A DNA stretch of 64,000 nucleotides from Hydnum rufescens UP504 (lineage: Eukaryota > Basidiomycota > Agaricomycetes > Cantharellales > Hydnaceae), in the NCBI GenBank assembly GCA_014904985.1, contig MU129073.1, positions 82,824 through 146,823 on the forward strand. Direction: 5' to 3'. Made by a program: the position numbers and the translations under genes. This document shows, in pieces, positions 1-11,559 of the stretch; position 1 is the stretch's first letter, and every line of letters starts with the position of its first letter. The notes below the pieces were generated by a model. It was given only the letters and a program-made list of their open reading frames with translations. It ran no database searches and was not told where the DNA came from.

Positions 1-1146
1 GCTGGCGAACTACTGCAACAAGGTGTCAATCTCATCGGTTCGTGCCTGCCGTTCACCGGCTCTGTCAGCTCCATTATATACATTTTCTTCCGGTAGGCTT
101 TCAGGAAGCACTGATCCGGCAAGTCACTGATCTCCACCAATTACTTGGAGATGATTGGGGATGGGTCGGAGTGGGACGTGACGACGGCGACAAGGCCGGC
201 GAATATTGTCCAGTGTTTTACAGGAGGTCCGTGCCTCGCCTTACCAATGATACAATTATTTATCAGAGAATTTTTAGGTCTGTCTTCAAAGTTCTTAGTT
301 CAGAGACTTTCTGGCTTAGGTGCGAATAGCTAACTTAGCTAAAATGAAGATTACCTATTTCTGTCTCGTAGCGATACTCCATTTCAGCCGTCGAAATTCC
401 CCGGTGCTGGATCGTATCGTATCTGTACTGCGGTTCAATTCCAGGCTATCCACAGTGATGTCACATTCCTTCATTTGAATACACACCTCGATGACCAAAG
501 TGACGCTCAAAGGAAATTGGGCGCATCGCTTTTACTTCATCGAGCAAATAATGCATCCAATATACCCGTCCTAATTACTGGCGATTTCAACAGGTATTAT
601 TGGCTTTTTTAACAAGTCACTTGTTCAATTTATCTCATGCACCACCGACGAATAGTCCTCAAAGTGGTTCGAATTCAGGTGCATACAATATTATCACAGG
701 CGGCCTCCCACCAGTGAATATTAGCTCGGATTTTGCAACCAAATATCCGATACGTTCATCCACATTTGCAGCCGTCGATCTTAAAGGAGCCACGCCTCGT
801 CAGCATGTCTCGGGACACTATGCCACCTACACAGGTTCTGGCAGTCCTATATCGATTGCTATCAGGCGCATTGACCTTTACCCTCTCCCTACTTACATAG
901 GCTTTTCTGCCCCCGCGAAGTTTGCCAGCTATATGCGGATTGATTTTATTCTTGGAGGCTCGAATGGCGGGTGGTTCGTACCCTTTATGTTTACCTCTCA
1001 TTTGGGCGTGGCATCTCTAGTGAATTGGATACAGGCAGTCGAAGTTGTACCAAGTGGGGAACTCCTTGTATGACAATGGGGTATGGGCCAGCGATCACAG
1101 ACCCGTCATTTCTGATGTCGTTGTCAAGATGGTTGAGGTGTATTGA
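1..1146 (+). CDS. Endonuclease/exonuclease/phosphatase (EEP) family protein, 5' end missing
   Basis: Predicted exons are 1-37, 97-226, 278-319, 372-593, 656-834, 901-970 and 1035-1146 (TGA). Every junction keeps frame with GT-AG introns of 51-66 nt. The joined protein shows the EEP-superfamily (DNase I-like) signatures in order: a metal-binding Glu in IGFQEAL at the first junction, GRDDGDKAGEYCPVFYRR, LNTHLDDQSDAQR, the catalytic ITGDFN, RIDFILGGS, and the terminal SDHRPVISDV histidine motif. Such folds cleave phosphodiester or phosphomonoester bonds in nucleic acids or lipids; the substrate cannot be read from the motifs. The start lies upstream of base 1, so the N terminus is not visible. 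The gene converges on the dihydroorotate dehydrogenase at 1878-2984. The family assignment is firm, the function is not. Confidence 0.85.
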
Positions 1147-1514
1147 CAAGTGGCAGAGTTTTTCAGACAATTTCTGTATTCGAGAGTCGTTGGTTAAATT
1201 CGAGTGTTCAAGGGAAGGAGATATGGCTGTCATGCGTGAGAGGAATGCAAGTGAAGAACAACGCTGCATCAACACACATCCGACTGCCGTGTTGAGGGTA
1301 CAGTACATTTCATTGAAAAAAATGGAAATAATTGTATGTTTCCCTTCACAGCAGTAAGCGTACCTATTTACCCTGTTGAAGTCTCCTCTACAGGGATTAC
1401 CAGGTAAGGCAAATGTAAGCCACCCTGGGCATGAGTATACCCAAGACTTTGAACTCATATCTTCATGATTTTCTATCCCCCCCAGCTTCAGTTCTAAGGT
1501 AAGGGTGCAGGTGG

Positions 1515-1883
1515 TTGCGAGCATGTGGGAGTGCACCAACAGACTTCTCTGTCGAAGGGGGTTTATTTGTCTCCATCGGATTCCATGGCCATGGTATGCC
1601 GTTACTTGATGGCTGGCTAATGCTACACGTGCCCAGTATCATCGCCGACGCAGAAGTAGGATCGTCTCCTTCCCCTTCTATTCCAGATTCCGGCAGCACG
1701 ACTGAACGCGATGAGCACTCTACTGTGAATGAGAGAAGAATCAAACATTTACTGGTTGTGTATATTCCAGTGTTGGGGGCATCACAACGCCGTACAATAC
1801 AGTTTACATCAAACAAGGAATATTTGAAGATTAGGAGTACGCGAGTTGAGGTAGATGGATATCGTGTTTGGGTTACGTCATGA
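1515..1883 (+). pseudogene. Possible 3' remnant of a FAD-dependent (DAO-type) oxidoreductase
   Basis: A short open stretch contains GLFVSIGFHGHGMP. This resembles the C-terminal FAD-contact region of DAO-family oxidoreductases, where a GH/TGHGMP-type turn is common. No upstream Rossmann motif or credible exon is visible between 1147 and 1515, and the downstream part looks like random translation. The stretch overlaps the 3' end of the gene on the opposite strand by a few bases. I treat it as a decayed fragment or a chance match. The rest of 1147-1877 shows nothing else I can support. Confidence 0.25.
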
Positions 1884-2984
1884 TACAGCACAAGCAGGGC
1901 TTAACTGTTGGAAAATCTCTACACCTTCCTTCCCCAAAGCAGTGGCACAGGCTACAACGCTTGCTCCAGCCTTGTACATGCGCTGAGCTGCCTCAGGGGA
2001 GGTGACGCCCCCGACACCTATGATTTTTATTGTCCTCAGGCGTTCATCGCGATGCGTCGAAAGGAGATGATGAAAGGAATGCACGTTTCTAGTCACGAAG
2101 GGGGAAAAAGGCGTAATTAGGGAAACAACATGCCTCATTTAAAAGGCAGACATACCCAAGAGAGAGGGCGTGCAGTGCATCACCAGCCAGACCTCCAAGA
2201 ATTGTTGGCAACGCAAATTTGGAGCCATTCGGAGAGGGATGAATCGCCTGCTCATCGAAAAGGAGACAGGATCCAAGAGTGTTGGTGCACGTGAGAAAAG
2301 ATATGGGATGTCTTTGGGGTGTCGACGCCGGAGACTTCATAGCAGCCAGTGCGCCGACAATGTCAGCGAACTGACCTGCGTGCACATACGGGGGGAGTTT
2401 GATTCCCAACGTTAATCCACAGTTCGAATCTTCGGCATGGCGATGGAGCACATCGAGCAGGGGGGAAAGCGTGCGGATGTCGTAAGACGGAGGTGGTTTG
2501 TTTTCAATATTCGGGCAACTGGTGTTGAGTTCGATCGCCACCCTCCCGAGACCACCAAAACGGAAGCGCCTGATCGTGTCAATCATGATGTCAAGCTCTT
2601 GGGGGTCGGATGATGTGATACTGATAATGAAGGGTTTGGTAGAGGTTGGATGCTGGATAAATAATACGTTGATCCATTCAAGATATTGATTCAAAGGTAT
2701 AGGAGAATAGCCATAAGAGTTAATAGACGAATAAGATCGTGCATGAAAGGCAACCTGGCCCAGATTGAATGAGATATCTTCTTAGGAAAAACGCAGACGT
2801 GCTCGAGACGCACTCGGTGGACCCCCGAATCCTCTTCGAACCCACTCCAAGTTGCGGTGCGAGTGGTCACCGCACCAGTAAACGGAGACTCGTACAGGGA
2901 GGAAAGATCATCCAAGTCGGACGCCCAGGGACATGAGGAATTGATAATCGGCGGTGAAACGAACAAACTGCCAATTTCCGTCAT
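1878..2984 (-). CDS. Dihydroorotate dehydrogenase, class 1A-like
   Basis: Exons on the minus strand are 2984-2814, 2754-2156 and 2088-1878, giving 326 residues in one unbroken frame across two GT-AG introns (59 and 67 nt). The family oxidises dihydroorotate to orotate in pyrimidine synthesis using FMN. Visible motifs are ELNTSCPNIENKPP, whose Cys corresponds to the catalytic base of class 1A enzymes (class 2 uses Ser), GLTLGIKLPPY, FLTCTNTLGS, and the C-terminal FMN-phosphate site IGVGGVTSPEAAQRMYKAGA. The length fits class 1A (about 310-330). There is no N-terminal targeting or membrane segment, so a cytosolic protein is likely. Many basidiomycetes rely on a mitochondrial class 2 enzyme for the pathway, so this paralogue could be auxiliary. 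It is divergent from the P1 gene, with 103 bp between the starts. Confidence 0.88.
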
Positions 2985-3087
2985 GATCGTATACAGGTAC
3001 AGTAAGGTCAGGTCAGACAGGTCCCCATATCCGGAAGAAGCCGAAATCGCCCCCTGCTTAACTTTCTCATCCCAGCCGTATCCTCCA
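2985..3087. promoter_or_regulatory. Short divergent promoter between DHODH and ribosomal P1
   Basis: Only 103 bp separate the two start codons, which face away from each other, so promoter and both 5' leaders must share this interval or run into the genes. The P1 side ends in a pyrimidine-rich leader (ctttctcatcccagccgtat), as is common for ribosomal-protein mRNAs. No clear TATA box was seen. Confidence 0.5.
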
Positions 3088-3673
3088 ATGGTGAGCGTCT
3101 TGCCACACCTCGAGCCAGTCCCTTACCTTATGGAGGCGCCTTGTGAGCCTTCTCGAGGCGCCAAATATGGGTTTTTGGGCTGGATGGTGCACTAGGCAGT
3201 CGGATGCACTAACTCCTCGTGTTCTGTTGCAGGCCAGCATCGAATTAGCACCCACCTATGCTGCTCTTATCCTCGCCGATTACGGTATTGAAATCACTGT
3301 ATGTAGCGAGAATTCAAGACGAAGACTATAGGACCTCAATCTCGATTTGAACAGGCCGATAAACTTAACACTCTGATCTCTGCGGCGAACGTTGACGTGG
3401 AACCCATCTGGGCTACGTTGCTTGCGAAAGCTCTGGAGGGGAAGAATGTCAAAGAGCTTCTTTCAAACGTTGGATCTGGCGGTGGTGCACCAGCAGCCAC
3501 AGCGCCAGTAGCCGCTACTGGTGCCGCTGCAGCACCAGCTGAGGAGGAAAAGAAAGAGGAGAAGAAGGAGGAAAAGGAGGAGTCAGATGAAGATATGGTA
3601 TGCTCGCGATACTTCTGCCCTTCAGTCACCTCCCTAATGTGGGTCACTTCAGGGCTTCGGGTTATTCGATTGA
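3088..3673 (+). CDS. RPP1: 60S acidic ribosomal protein P1
   Basis: Exons are 3088-3090, 3233-3298, 3355-3597 and 3653-3673, giving 110 residues, the usual P1 length. P1 forms the ribosomal stalk with P2 and P0 and recruits translation GTPases. The sequence shows the N-terminal dimerisation domain ([19 protein letters not shown], then [19 protein letters not shown]), an Ala/Gly/Pro hinge, a Glu/Lys-rich run and the conserved acidic tail EESDEDMGFGLFD, whose last residues are supplied by the final 21-nt exon. The first coding exon is just the ATG, followed at once by a consensus gtgagc donor and a 142-nt intron with a ctaac-type branch site (actaac near 3208). I chose this start because it gives [10 protein letters not shown] in frame and no other nearby ATG does so. 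Confidence 0.93.
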
Positions 3674-4332
3674 GTCGCTCCATGTATTCTTACTCCCTCC
3701 ACTCGAAAATGCACTGAATATCCTCCTCACGTGTGTCGCCGTTTTCTACGCTGTCTTTGGGATAGCTCCGCCTTGTATATAATAGTCAAGGCGTCATAAT
3801 GCCCCCCACACACTCTCCTATACACCAATGCGGATGATACGCATTACGCAAGATTAAAAAATGCTGATTGTGCAATGGGCGAGACTTGGATAATTACGTG
3901 CGAAGTGAGAGTCGAACGGTGATAGTGTGCGGAGGAAAGCGTCGAAGGCCCAAAGAAATTTAAAACCACAATGTACAGTACGGTACAGGAAAAAGGAATC
4001 AAACTTGTCGTGCCACCTGCTTCAAGTTTGCAAATAATTCCTGTCGACTCGCGTAAGCATCACTCATCAGGTCTCATGGTTACAACGAACCTTGCTCATT
4101 TGTTCATCGCCCATTGGGCTGGCACCCTCTAGTGTCCGCATATAACGAATTAACTGGAGCATATTTTTCTGCGAATAACATGTCAACTAAATTCCGAGAG
4201 GCGATCAAAACAATTGTGGACCTGTGTCATGATGGACTCGTCCTCTTTCAAGATAGGTGTCTTCGGGGCGGTGTGGTGGGAAGAGGGATCGCTGCTGGCA
4301 TGTCTGTTGCTATGGCATAATGAGGAATCTTT
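3674..4332. other. Convergent intergenic region, no gene seen
   Basis: This 659-bp stretch lies between the 3' ends of P1 and the Mps1 kinase. It is AT-rich with short open frames that lack any recognisable motif or splice pattern. It presumably holds the two 3' UTRs. Confidence 0.6.
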
Positions 4333-7300
4333 CTAGAGGGCGGAGGGTGTTCTAGTGCACTCACTCCCTTCGACCCAGTTTTGAGCTAGAAGTTCTGGAA
4401 TAGTACCACGTTTCTTGGGGTCCCGAACGAGACACATCTTCATGGAATTAATTAAGTCGGGAGAAAGTTGTGTCGCCAGGCTCTCGATCCGAACGTCTGG
4501 CTTATCGCCACTCCCCAGTTTGAGCGGCACTGTATACTCGGGGAAGTCAATGACATGATTTGGATCTGGAATGGCCTTCATTTTGGGATATAGAGTGAGG
4601 GAGTGAAATGGAGGACGACCATAAACCATCTACCAAGGCATAGTCAGCATCGCCAAGAGTATTAACATATTTTCTCACGAACCTGATAAAGAATACATCC
4701 CAGAGACCACACGTCGCTTGCTCGACCAAGCTTCATGACCTTTTTCCCATCGCTGCGCTGAGTTTCTTCTATTGCCTCCGGACTCATGTAATTCACCGTG
4801 CCGATCTGTTGGTCTCGCTGGATGTTTGTAGTGTCGTTTGCAATGGCCTTTGCAATTCCAAAGTCAATGAGCTTGAGGTTACCTTTAACGAGGACGAAGT
4901 TGGCTGGCTTGAGATCCGAATGGACGATCTTTTCCTCGTGAATAACATGGACCGCTTGCAGCATCTATAAGGGACATTTAAAACATTGCAGGGAGTCCTC
5001 ACGGAAAACAACATGCCTGCCGCCAAGCACAAGCCACTTGTGGCTGGTAAAACTTCTCGGCGACACGTTGCGCGATGAGTGCAGCGAAATCGATTTCTCC
5101 GCATTCAAGAACCTGAAAGAATATTAGCAACCTATCTACTACAGAACAGAAACTTCCAACCAGCATGATCGTGTTCTTTTTGATGCTGGACTCGAAGTCG
5201 ATGAGCTTGATTATCCCGGGTTGCCCACTCAGTCGCGTGAGTAACTGGATTTCATTCTGATAACCCTGGATGGTGTCGGCATCCGCACGTTCAAGGGTGA
5301 CGCGCTTGATGGCATAGATCTCATTGTTCTCGTCTAGAACTCGATATACTCGAGACGATCCGCCACGGCCAACACAACAAAGTTTGGTGTATGCTTTCTT
5401 CCGAACCTACGTGGGAGGGGAGGTTTGGATTGGTTCTCCATGTTCCCAGAAGGTAACTCACATAAAGATACTTTTTAGCGTGATTGGCCGGTAGTGGGGC
5501 ACGATGATCCGCAGAAGAGACCGGAGGTGGTGGGGCGGGCCGATCTGCACTGACGACATGAGGTCGCGCAGGCCGGGCTTCTCGAAGATTTACTGCTTTG
5601 GCGTCGGCAGCATTACGAGCGGCAATTGCTTGCTGCTCTGCGAGACGCGCCTCCTCTTGAGCAAGGCGTCTTGCTTCGTCTGCTCAGCTTCTCTTTCCTC
5701 GGCGGCGTGGCGCCGCCGTTCCTGCTCCTCACGCTCCCATCTTAGTTTAAGCTGCAAACGATCCTTTTCGTACACACTGCGTGAAGAAGGGAGGGGAGGA
5801 ACTTGAGGTTCGCGCCCAAGGGCAGCATGAGCGTACCGCTCCCGCTCGCGGGCCGAAACAGCATCCCCACCCCATGTTATCCCGTTCGTGGCACGATTCT
5901 CCTTTCCCTCCACCGCCGTGGTCGAGGAAAATGCAGAAGCAGTCTGAGGGGAAGGTGCCGTAGGACTCCTCCTATGTCGAACAGGCTCATTGAAAACCTG
6001 ATTGCGCTCAGAAGTTAGGCCTGGCTTAGAGGAATGAGAGTCAAGTACAGATCGCATGGCGTTTGTCGCATGAGCAGCGGGATTGCCAGTTAGAGGCTCA
6101 ATAGATGAGCGTTGGGCGGCCAATGTTCCCGGGGCATGCGATCGATATCGCTCGGGAAGCCCATTTGTTTCTTGCATTGAGGGAAGAGTTCGTGGGCCGC
6201 GGTACGGGGGTATCGGGGGAACAACTGTTGGGTGTGGTATAGAGGAGAGAGGGGCAGGAGAAACGGCAGGGATTTCCATGGAGGCCGAAGGCGGCTCGTC
6301 ACTCACGTCTTTCCGTTTCGAAGGCCTTTGAACCGTCGATTCTAAGTAAAATACGTTATGGTCGCCATTCCGAAAGCCAAGGGAAGGGGAACATACCCAA
6401 TGGAGGGCTGGATACTGGGTCCTCGTCTTCAGACATCATGTCTTTTGTTGCAAGCTCCAGCGCAGCTAGCTCCCGAGCCCAATGTCCTGAGGAATCACAG
6501 CCGATTCCATCTAATTCGAACAAATCACTATCAGCGTGAGGTGGATTCGAATGGAGTCCTGGCTCATCCCGTTCGTGACCATCTGTTGAGGAAGCGCGCG
6601 GGAGGGCTACGCGACTCTGGGAAATCGACGTCCCAAGAACCCGGGGTTGATAAGACGAATGAGGGGCGGGACGAGCGCCCGGGACCTCGTCGCTGTTTGG
6701 GCTGCTGGAGGCTGACGATGGAGAGGTGGAATCAGCAGAGAGGTACCGATTTGCGACCAGGGATTGTGTTTGGACTGCGGAAGTCCCCCGATAGGTACGC
6801 AGGCCAGCGGCAGGAGTGACATATACTCTGCGTGTATTAGAAGCTGTAAAACGGTTAATTCCCGTAGCAGGGTTCGGGTTCTGAATAAGTCAAGTTTTCA
6901 GAGGCAGGGCAAACAGGTTTCAAAACGCGATCGTACTTCTGTTTCTTGGACGGAATCCAATGGGGATGCCTCCAGAGAGGTCCGTTCTGGCGCATCGCCC
7001 CATGTGCCAGGAATACGGGGTCGAGAAGGGACCGTGACAGAACGCTTGAATGGTCGACGGGGAGCAAGATCTGGGGACGTGCTAGAGCCTGGTTGAGCAG
7101 AAGGGGAGGAAGAGGATCGAGAGCTATGGCCTTCCAGAGAGAGTCTCAGAGGAGGCGAGCGTGATTTTGACCTATCCCATATTTGAGCGTGGTCAGGCGC
7201 GTCCTCGTCGTGGTCATGGCTGCCGTTCTGTTGTGGATCCAGCCTAAATTCAGGGAGTTTAGGGCGCACCAGGCCCACAGTTAGGCGCGTGGAGGGAATA

Positions 7301-7479
7301 TCTGATGCAGATGCAGTCCGAGTGAATGCTGTTGAACTGGATCTTTGTCGTGTCGGGACAGGACGAGTTGCTCTGCGAATGGGTGATGATTCTTCTGGGA
7401 CAGATGCAGGAAGGCCTTTAGGTTCCTTAGGATCCCAGCTGTCGCCATCGTCATCGTCGCGGTATTGGGTTGTAGGCAT
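4333..7479 (-). CDS. MPS1: Mps1/TTK-type dual-specificity spindle-checkpoint kinase, one-base frameshift
   Basis: Exons on the minus strand are 7479-6937, 6880-6397, 6341-5462, 5406-5161, 5112-5017, 4964-4683 and 4629-4333, about 942 residues once one base is restored. Mps1 acts at kinetochores in the spindle checkpoint and in spindle-pole duplication. The N-terminal two thirds is Ser/Pro/Arg-rich and disordered. A charged coiled-coil stretch around residues 540-600 is followed by a C-terminal kinase domain: glycine loop [18 protein letters not shown] lysine, [11 protein letters not shown] (HSD in place of HRD, as in TTK), LIDFGIA, and the Mps1-typical [20 protein letters not shown]. Frame is lost near 5671, where one base is missing between EREAEQTK and ARRLAQEEA; the downstream frame is otherwise intact. 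The intron at 4965-5016 starts GC. A truncated second copy lies at 29490-31289. Confidence 0.9.
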
Positions 7480-7580
7480 TTGGTTTGTTTACACTGAAGT
7501 TGTTGAACAACGCCAAACACGTCACGCTCGGGAATTACCGCAGTCGCTTTGACACGGTAACCTCGAGGCGCTGTCCTTCG
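7480..7580. promoter_or_regulatory. 101-bp bidirectional promoter of Mps1 and SLC35 genes
   Basis: The start codons of the Mps1 kinase (minus strand, 7479) and the SLC35-type transporter (plus strand, 7581) face away from each other with 101 bp between them. The interval is conserved in copy B (31290-31390). I could not identify a TATA element. Confidence 0.5.
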
Positions 7581-9045
7581 ATGTTGGACACCTACAATAT
7601 CGGCCTCCTCCTGCTCCTTATCGTCGTGTTCCTCTGGACCTCCTCTAATTTTATCACCCAGGCGCGAACGTTTTATAATTGCTTCTCTCACTTCTAATCT
7701 ACGTATCTACCTTCCAGAATCTCTTCGACGATGGCTTCCAGATGCCTTTTCTGTGCGTTCCTGGATTGTAGGCACCACTTTCTCAATCTCAGATTTAATT
7801 CAGCGTCACCTACTTTAATACTGCGTCATTCTCCGTCTACCTCTTGCCTCTTCTTCTCTATCGCTGGCCGCGAGTCTCGTAGGTCTTCTAGCAGTGCAGG
7901 TTTGCCTAATACTTTTATATATCCATTTTTTTAGAGCGTTATATTCCTATATGCCGGTCACAGAGATCCCGGAAGGTCTGTCCCCTGCAGAAGGCAGAAA
8001 ACGTCTACCGCCCTTATCTACTCGCGAGACAGCCAATCTCGCCATTCTCTTTTGCTTCCTATGGTTTGTTGCAAACTGGTCCCAGAATGCCTCGCTAGAA
8101 CATACTTCCGTGGCCAGTAGCACCATATTGGCCAGTATGAGCGGTATGCAATTATCCCTCCCACATCAACCACGATTGATTATGGCGCTAGGTTTCTTTA
8201 CTCTTCTCCTCGGGAGAGTCTTTCATGTGGAGGCCTTCTCCTTCGTCAGACTCGGCACTGTCATGACAAGGTATACCTTATAACGCGGGATGAGCCTTCT
8301 TCGCTTATAATTTTTCCGACTTCAGCTTCCTCGGGGTTGTGCTCGTTTCTCTCGCTGATTCTGATTCGCCGGATTCCCCTTTGAGGGGACGCCCCTTTTC
8401 GCCTGAAGGCGGGCCCTCGAGACGCCCTCTTCTAGGCGATATTCTTGGCCTTCTCTCTGCCATATTTTATGCGTTCTACGTCATTCTTCTCAAAGTTCGT
8501 ATCCAGGATGAGTCTCGCGTGAACATGCGGCTCTTTTTTGGGTTTGTTGGTCTATTCAACGTGCTCTGCATGTGGCCCATCGGCTTCCTCCTGCATTGGA
8601 CGAAACTTGAGCCTTTTCGGCTTCCGTCCTCTAAGATGCAATGGGTGGCAATCGCAGTGAACGTACGCGGTGCTGCGATCCGTAGTAGTAATTTCCCGTT
8701 GATATTTCTTATCTAGATGGCGATTACCTTCTCAAGCGATTACATCTATGTCCTAGCGATGTTGAAGACAACGCCCTGGTCGTCACCGTCGGTATCAGCC
8801 TAACCATTCCCTGTGCCCTCCTTGGTGATTTGTTCGTCGCTGATGTCAATCCACGGCTCCAAGTCGCCGCTGGGGCATTGCTGGTCGTTGCTAGCTTCGT
8901 GGTCCTCGGTGTTGAAGATTCTATGGGAAAGGCATGGTTGCGAATGAGATCCGTGCGTCTCGGTGGCGTATTACTTAGGTCCTCAATAGATGATGATACG
9001 ACTGGAGATGATGGCCAAATAGGGGGATTAGACAATATAGAATAA
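7581..9045 (+). CDS. SLC35F-type drug/metabolite transporter family protein, copy A (one-base frameshift)
   Basis: Exons are 7581-7661, 7718-7752, 7804-7878, 7935-8143, 8192-8270, 8326-8662 and 8717-9045, about 381 residues after correcting one base. The protein is a multi-pass membrane protein of the DMT/SLC35 fold with about ten hydrophobic segments, starting with NIGLLLLLIVVFLWTSSNF and including ILFCFLWFVANW, GDILGLLSAIFYAFYVILL and SDYIYVLAMLKTTP. It resembles SLC35F5-like proteins of vacuolar or Golgi membranes; the substrate is unknown. The last exon loses frame at 8774-8776, where copy B has four C and this copy three. The first intron begins GC instead of GT in both copies. The gene shares a short promoter with the Mps1 kinase. 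Confidence 0.85.
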
Positions 9046-9303
9046 TATAGAAGTGGAGCCCTACTGCTGCTCCATGCTCGCCTTCAGAATCCTGGTGCAT
9101 AATCGCGTGGATATATATATTGGAGTCTACAATAGTTTGTTTAATTAGACTAATGTTTTTGCCTTCGGAGTTGCTGTGAACAGTCGTGAACCATAGAAAT
9201 TCAAGTATTTGACTCTTTTGGTCGTCTCGCTGGTTTAGGGGATTGATCCCAGCTCACTGTCCTCTAGATACTGAATACAGTTTTCCTCGGACACCCTCCT
9301 ACT

Positions 9304-10478
9304 ATGGCCGCCAATGTACTCGACTCGATTATGCTCTTTGGAGATTCGATCACAGAGCATGGATGGATGCCTGGTGGACACGCACAGTTGTTAGCAGGTG
9401 AGCCCAATGCACGACGCCTATTACCTTGGTACTATCCTCAGGACGCGCCGTGTGGTAGATCGATATGTCCGCAAGCTTGATGTCATTAATCGAGGGCTGG
9501 GTCAGCGTTCTATCCTGTGATTTCATACTGGCGACGCTCACTGCGGAGGACTTTTTCGTAGGGGGCTACAACTCGGAATGGGGCCTTACAGTCTTCAAAC
9601 AGGTATAAATTGCTTTCCATTAATAATGGTGATACTTGGCGGTATGCTGAGCCGTGTGGTTCGGAGATCTTTGCCACTAAAGATGAGCAGACGCGACTTC
9701 CTACTGTTAGATTGTTAACCTTCTGGTGGGGCGAGTAACATCCACCATGCTGCTTCTAGTACGAGGAACGCCAATAATGAGGTTTCATTGTTTCTAGGAG
9801 CCAATGATGCTGTTGTGGAAGGCGCAGTTCAACATGTCCGTTTATCCGGTCTGCGTCATGGAATAATATTCCCGTCTATCTGACGGGGTTTAATTCAGGT
9901 CGATATCCTTCATTATATCGACAATATCCACATGGCAGTATCTCTTGTCAAGTCCTCGACATCGCCATATTACTCCCCCAAGACGCGCATCATTCTCATG
10001 ACTCCGCCTCCTGTCAATGTCGCCCAACGTCCAGACGAGGAGCGCAGCAATGAGCGGACAAAAGCCTATGGCGTTGCGCTCAGACAACTTGGGGAGGAAC
10101 TCGAAGTACCGGTGTTTGATGTTTGGACCGCCATTTCGGACCGCGCAGGCGACAAAGAAGATGGTCTTGTTCCTTTCCTTTCGGATGGATTACATCTTAC
10201 GGCGGAGGGATACAAGGTTCATAAATCCTCTTCATATTGTCTGAGCAGCACTGACTCACATTGCGGCTTGGGTTAGATTGTATTCGACGGTCTTATGAGC
10301 ACCATTGAAGCCAACTTCCCCGAACTCATGCCAGACAACCTAGCCTCCGTATATCCCAGGTATGTAATATTTGGATAATACTTGTTAAAAATTTTCATAC
10401 ATAACACATTCTAGCTGGGAAGAAGTGGGGGATGAAGTAAACCCTAGGGCCATAAAACCCCGGCGGTTAGACATTTAA
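9304..10478 (+). CDS. IAH1: Isoamyl acet­ate-hydrolysing GDSL esterase, copy A
   Basis: Exons are 9304-9397, 9459-9500, 9562-9602, 9667-9730, 9798-9835, 9899-10216, 10277-10359 and 10415-10478, giving 247 residues in a continuous frame. The family is the SGNH/GDSL hydrolases that cleave acetate esters. Block I is IMLFGDSITEHGW with the nucleophile Ser, block II is INRGLGGYNSEW with the oxyanion Gly, block III is FWWGANDA with its Asn, and block V is SDGLHLTAEGY with the catalytic Asp/His pair. The second intron boundary was set at 9458/9459 because it alone restores LLADRYVRKLDVINRG. The intron at 9731-9797 begins with GCGAGT, a GC-AG donor needed to form WWGAND. The same gene occurs intact in copy B and as a scrambled inverted copy at 27074-28282. 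9046-9303 is plain intergenic sequence. Confidence 0.9.
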
Positions 10479-10895
10479 ATGGATTCATTTCAGCATAATG
10501 TTCCCCGATATTTCATCTTTTGCTGGGGAATCAACTGATATTCCTGACGACTTCAAAATATCTTGGCGATCGTGTACACATTTGAGTTGACGTTAATTTA
10601 GTAGGAATCAGACAATAACGTTCAAGAATGCCATCTGGATGTTTCCCCATCCACACTGCGGAGGCACGGACGATATGCCCTCATGTATTCCTCAGTGGCA
10701 TCATCAGTGTTCATTTTGAATCATTATGTGAGAAGCATACACACCAGTCACTCGATCACCTACTCCCGGGGACTCATCACTAAATCAGAGGAATAAAATT
10801 GCACATCAAAGAAAAAAATGAAATAATCCATCGCATGCTTTAGTGCCTCACACGCATGGGGTCAAAACTCCGCTATGTTCATGGGCATATTTCAA

Positions 10896-11520
10896 CCAGG
10901 CTTAATTACGAGGTACCCCTCATAATTTGGGACCGAGCTTCACATATCTCTTGTAGTAGCATATCTCTTATAGTTGTCAAAAGAAAAAAAGAAGGGAATT
11001 ATGTACAAAAATTAATCCAAAAATGCATACATACTCAAGTCTTGTCCAAAAGTCTCCTGTATGTACACAAGATTAGCACAATGTTCTTTATCACCTCAGG
11101 CAATCAACCCAAGGTACCTAGTTAGCTAGGATATTCCCTATAGGCATATCTTAGCTAACTAGGTCTAATCTATATGAGCTTACCTTGGATCACCGTCCTT
11201 CCTTGCTTGAAAAATAGGGCTTGCCAGGCCATATTTTTTAGCCCTGGGTCCGCACGGAAAAAGGTGGGGGTTCAGGGGCAGTAGCCCCCAAGAAGCCCTG
11301 GGGTAGCTAGGTTGGGCCAGCCCAATTTAGCCCTGGGAAGCCACCAATTTTAGCTTGGGTAAGCTGAAATTAGCTTCAGGCAAGCTCCGCTAGCCCTTGG
11401 ATAGCCCACATCGGAATCAAATCAGGTCACGCAAACCTTGGCTCACTCACACCTACGCGCAGATTACCCCCCCCCTAACTTTACCTTCCCTGACCTGTCT
11501 GGGTGCTCCTTTGCAATAAA
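10896..11520. repeat. Dispersed repeat shared by copies A and C only
   Basis: Beyond the esterase flank, copy A continues with an AT-rich stretch and then a block of related short motifs built on agcccTGGG/agcttGGGTA. An inverted, about 85-90% similar version (by eye) lies at about 26050-26640. Copy B lacks it and ends at 34710. It contains the near-palindromic pair gctaactagg / cctagttagc around 11120-11165. No coding capacity is visible. It may be a transposable-element relic that was present before the inverted copy formed. Confidence 0.65.
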
Positions 11521-11559
11521 AGAATCCTACTGTCTGGTTTGCTATACTAATATTGTGTT

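Larger units (their letters stand above)
5680..10895 (+). repeat. Segmental duplication, copy A (Mps1 5' part, SLC35, IAH1)
   Basis: Bases 5680-10895 recur almost identically and in the same orientation at 29490-34710 (copy B). A noisier inverted version of about 8140-11510 occupies about 26050-29489 (copy C). Copies A and B differ by a handful of substitutions and one-base indels. The left breakpoint falls inside the coiled-coil coding part of Mps1; the right one falls about 420 bp beyond the esterase stop codon. Confidence 0.93.

Noticed and set aside
4114..4320. 68-codon plus-strand frame downstream of P1
   Set aside because: No motif, no splice context, and it sits in the 3' intergenic space of two convergent genes.
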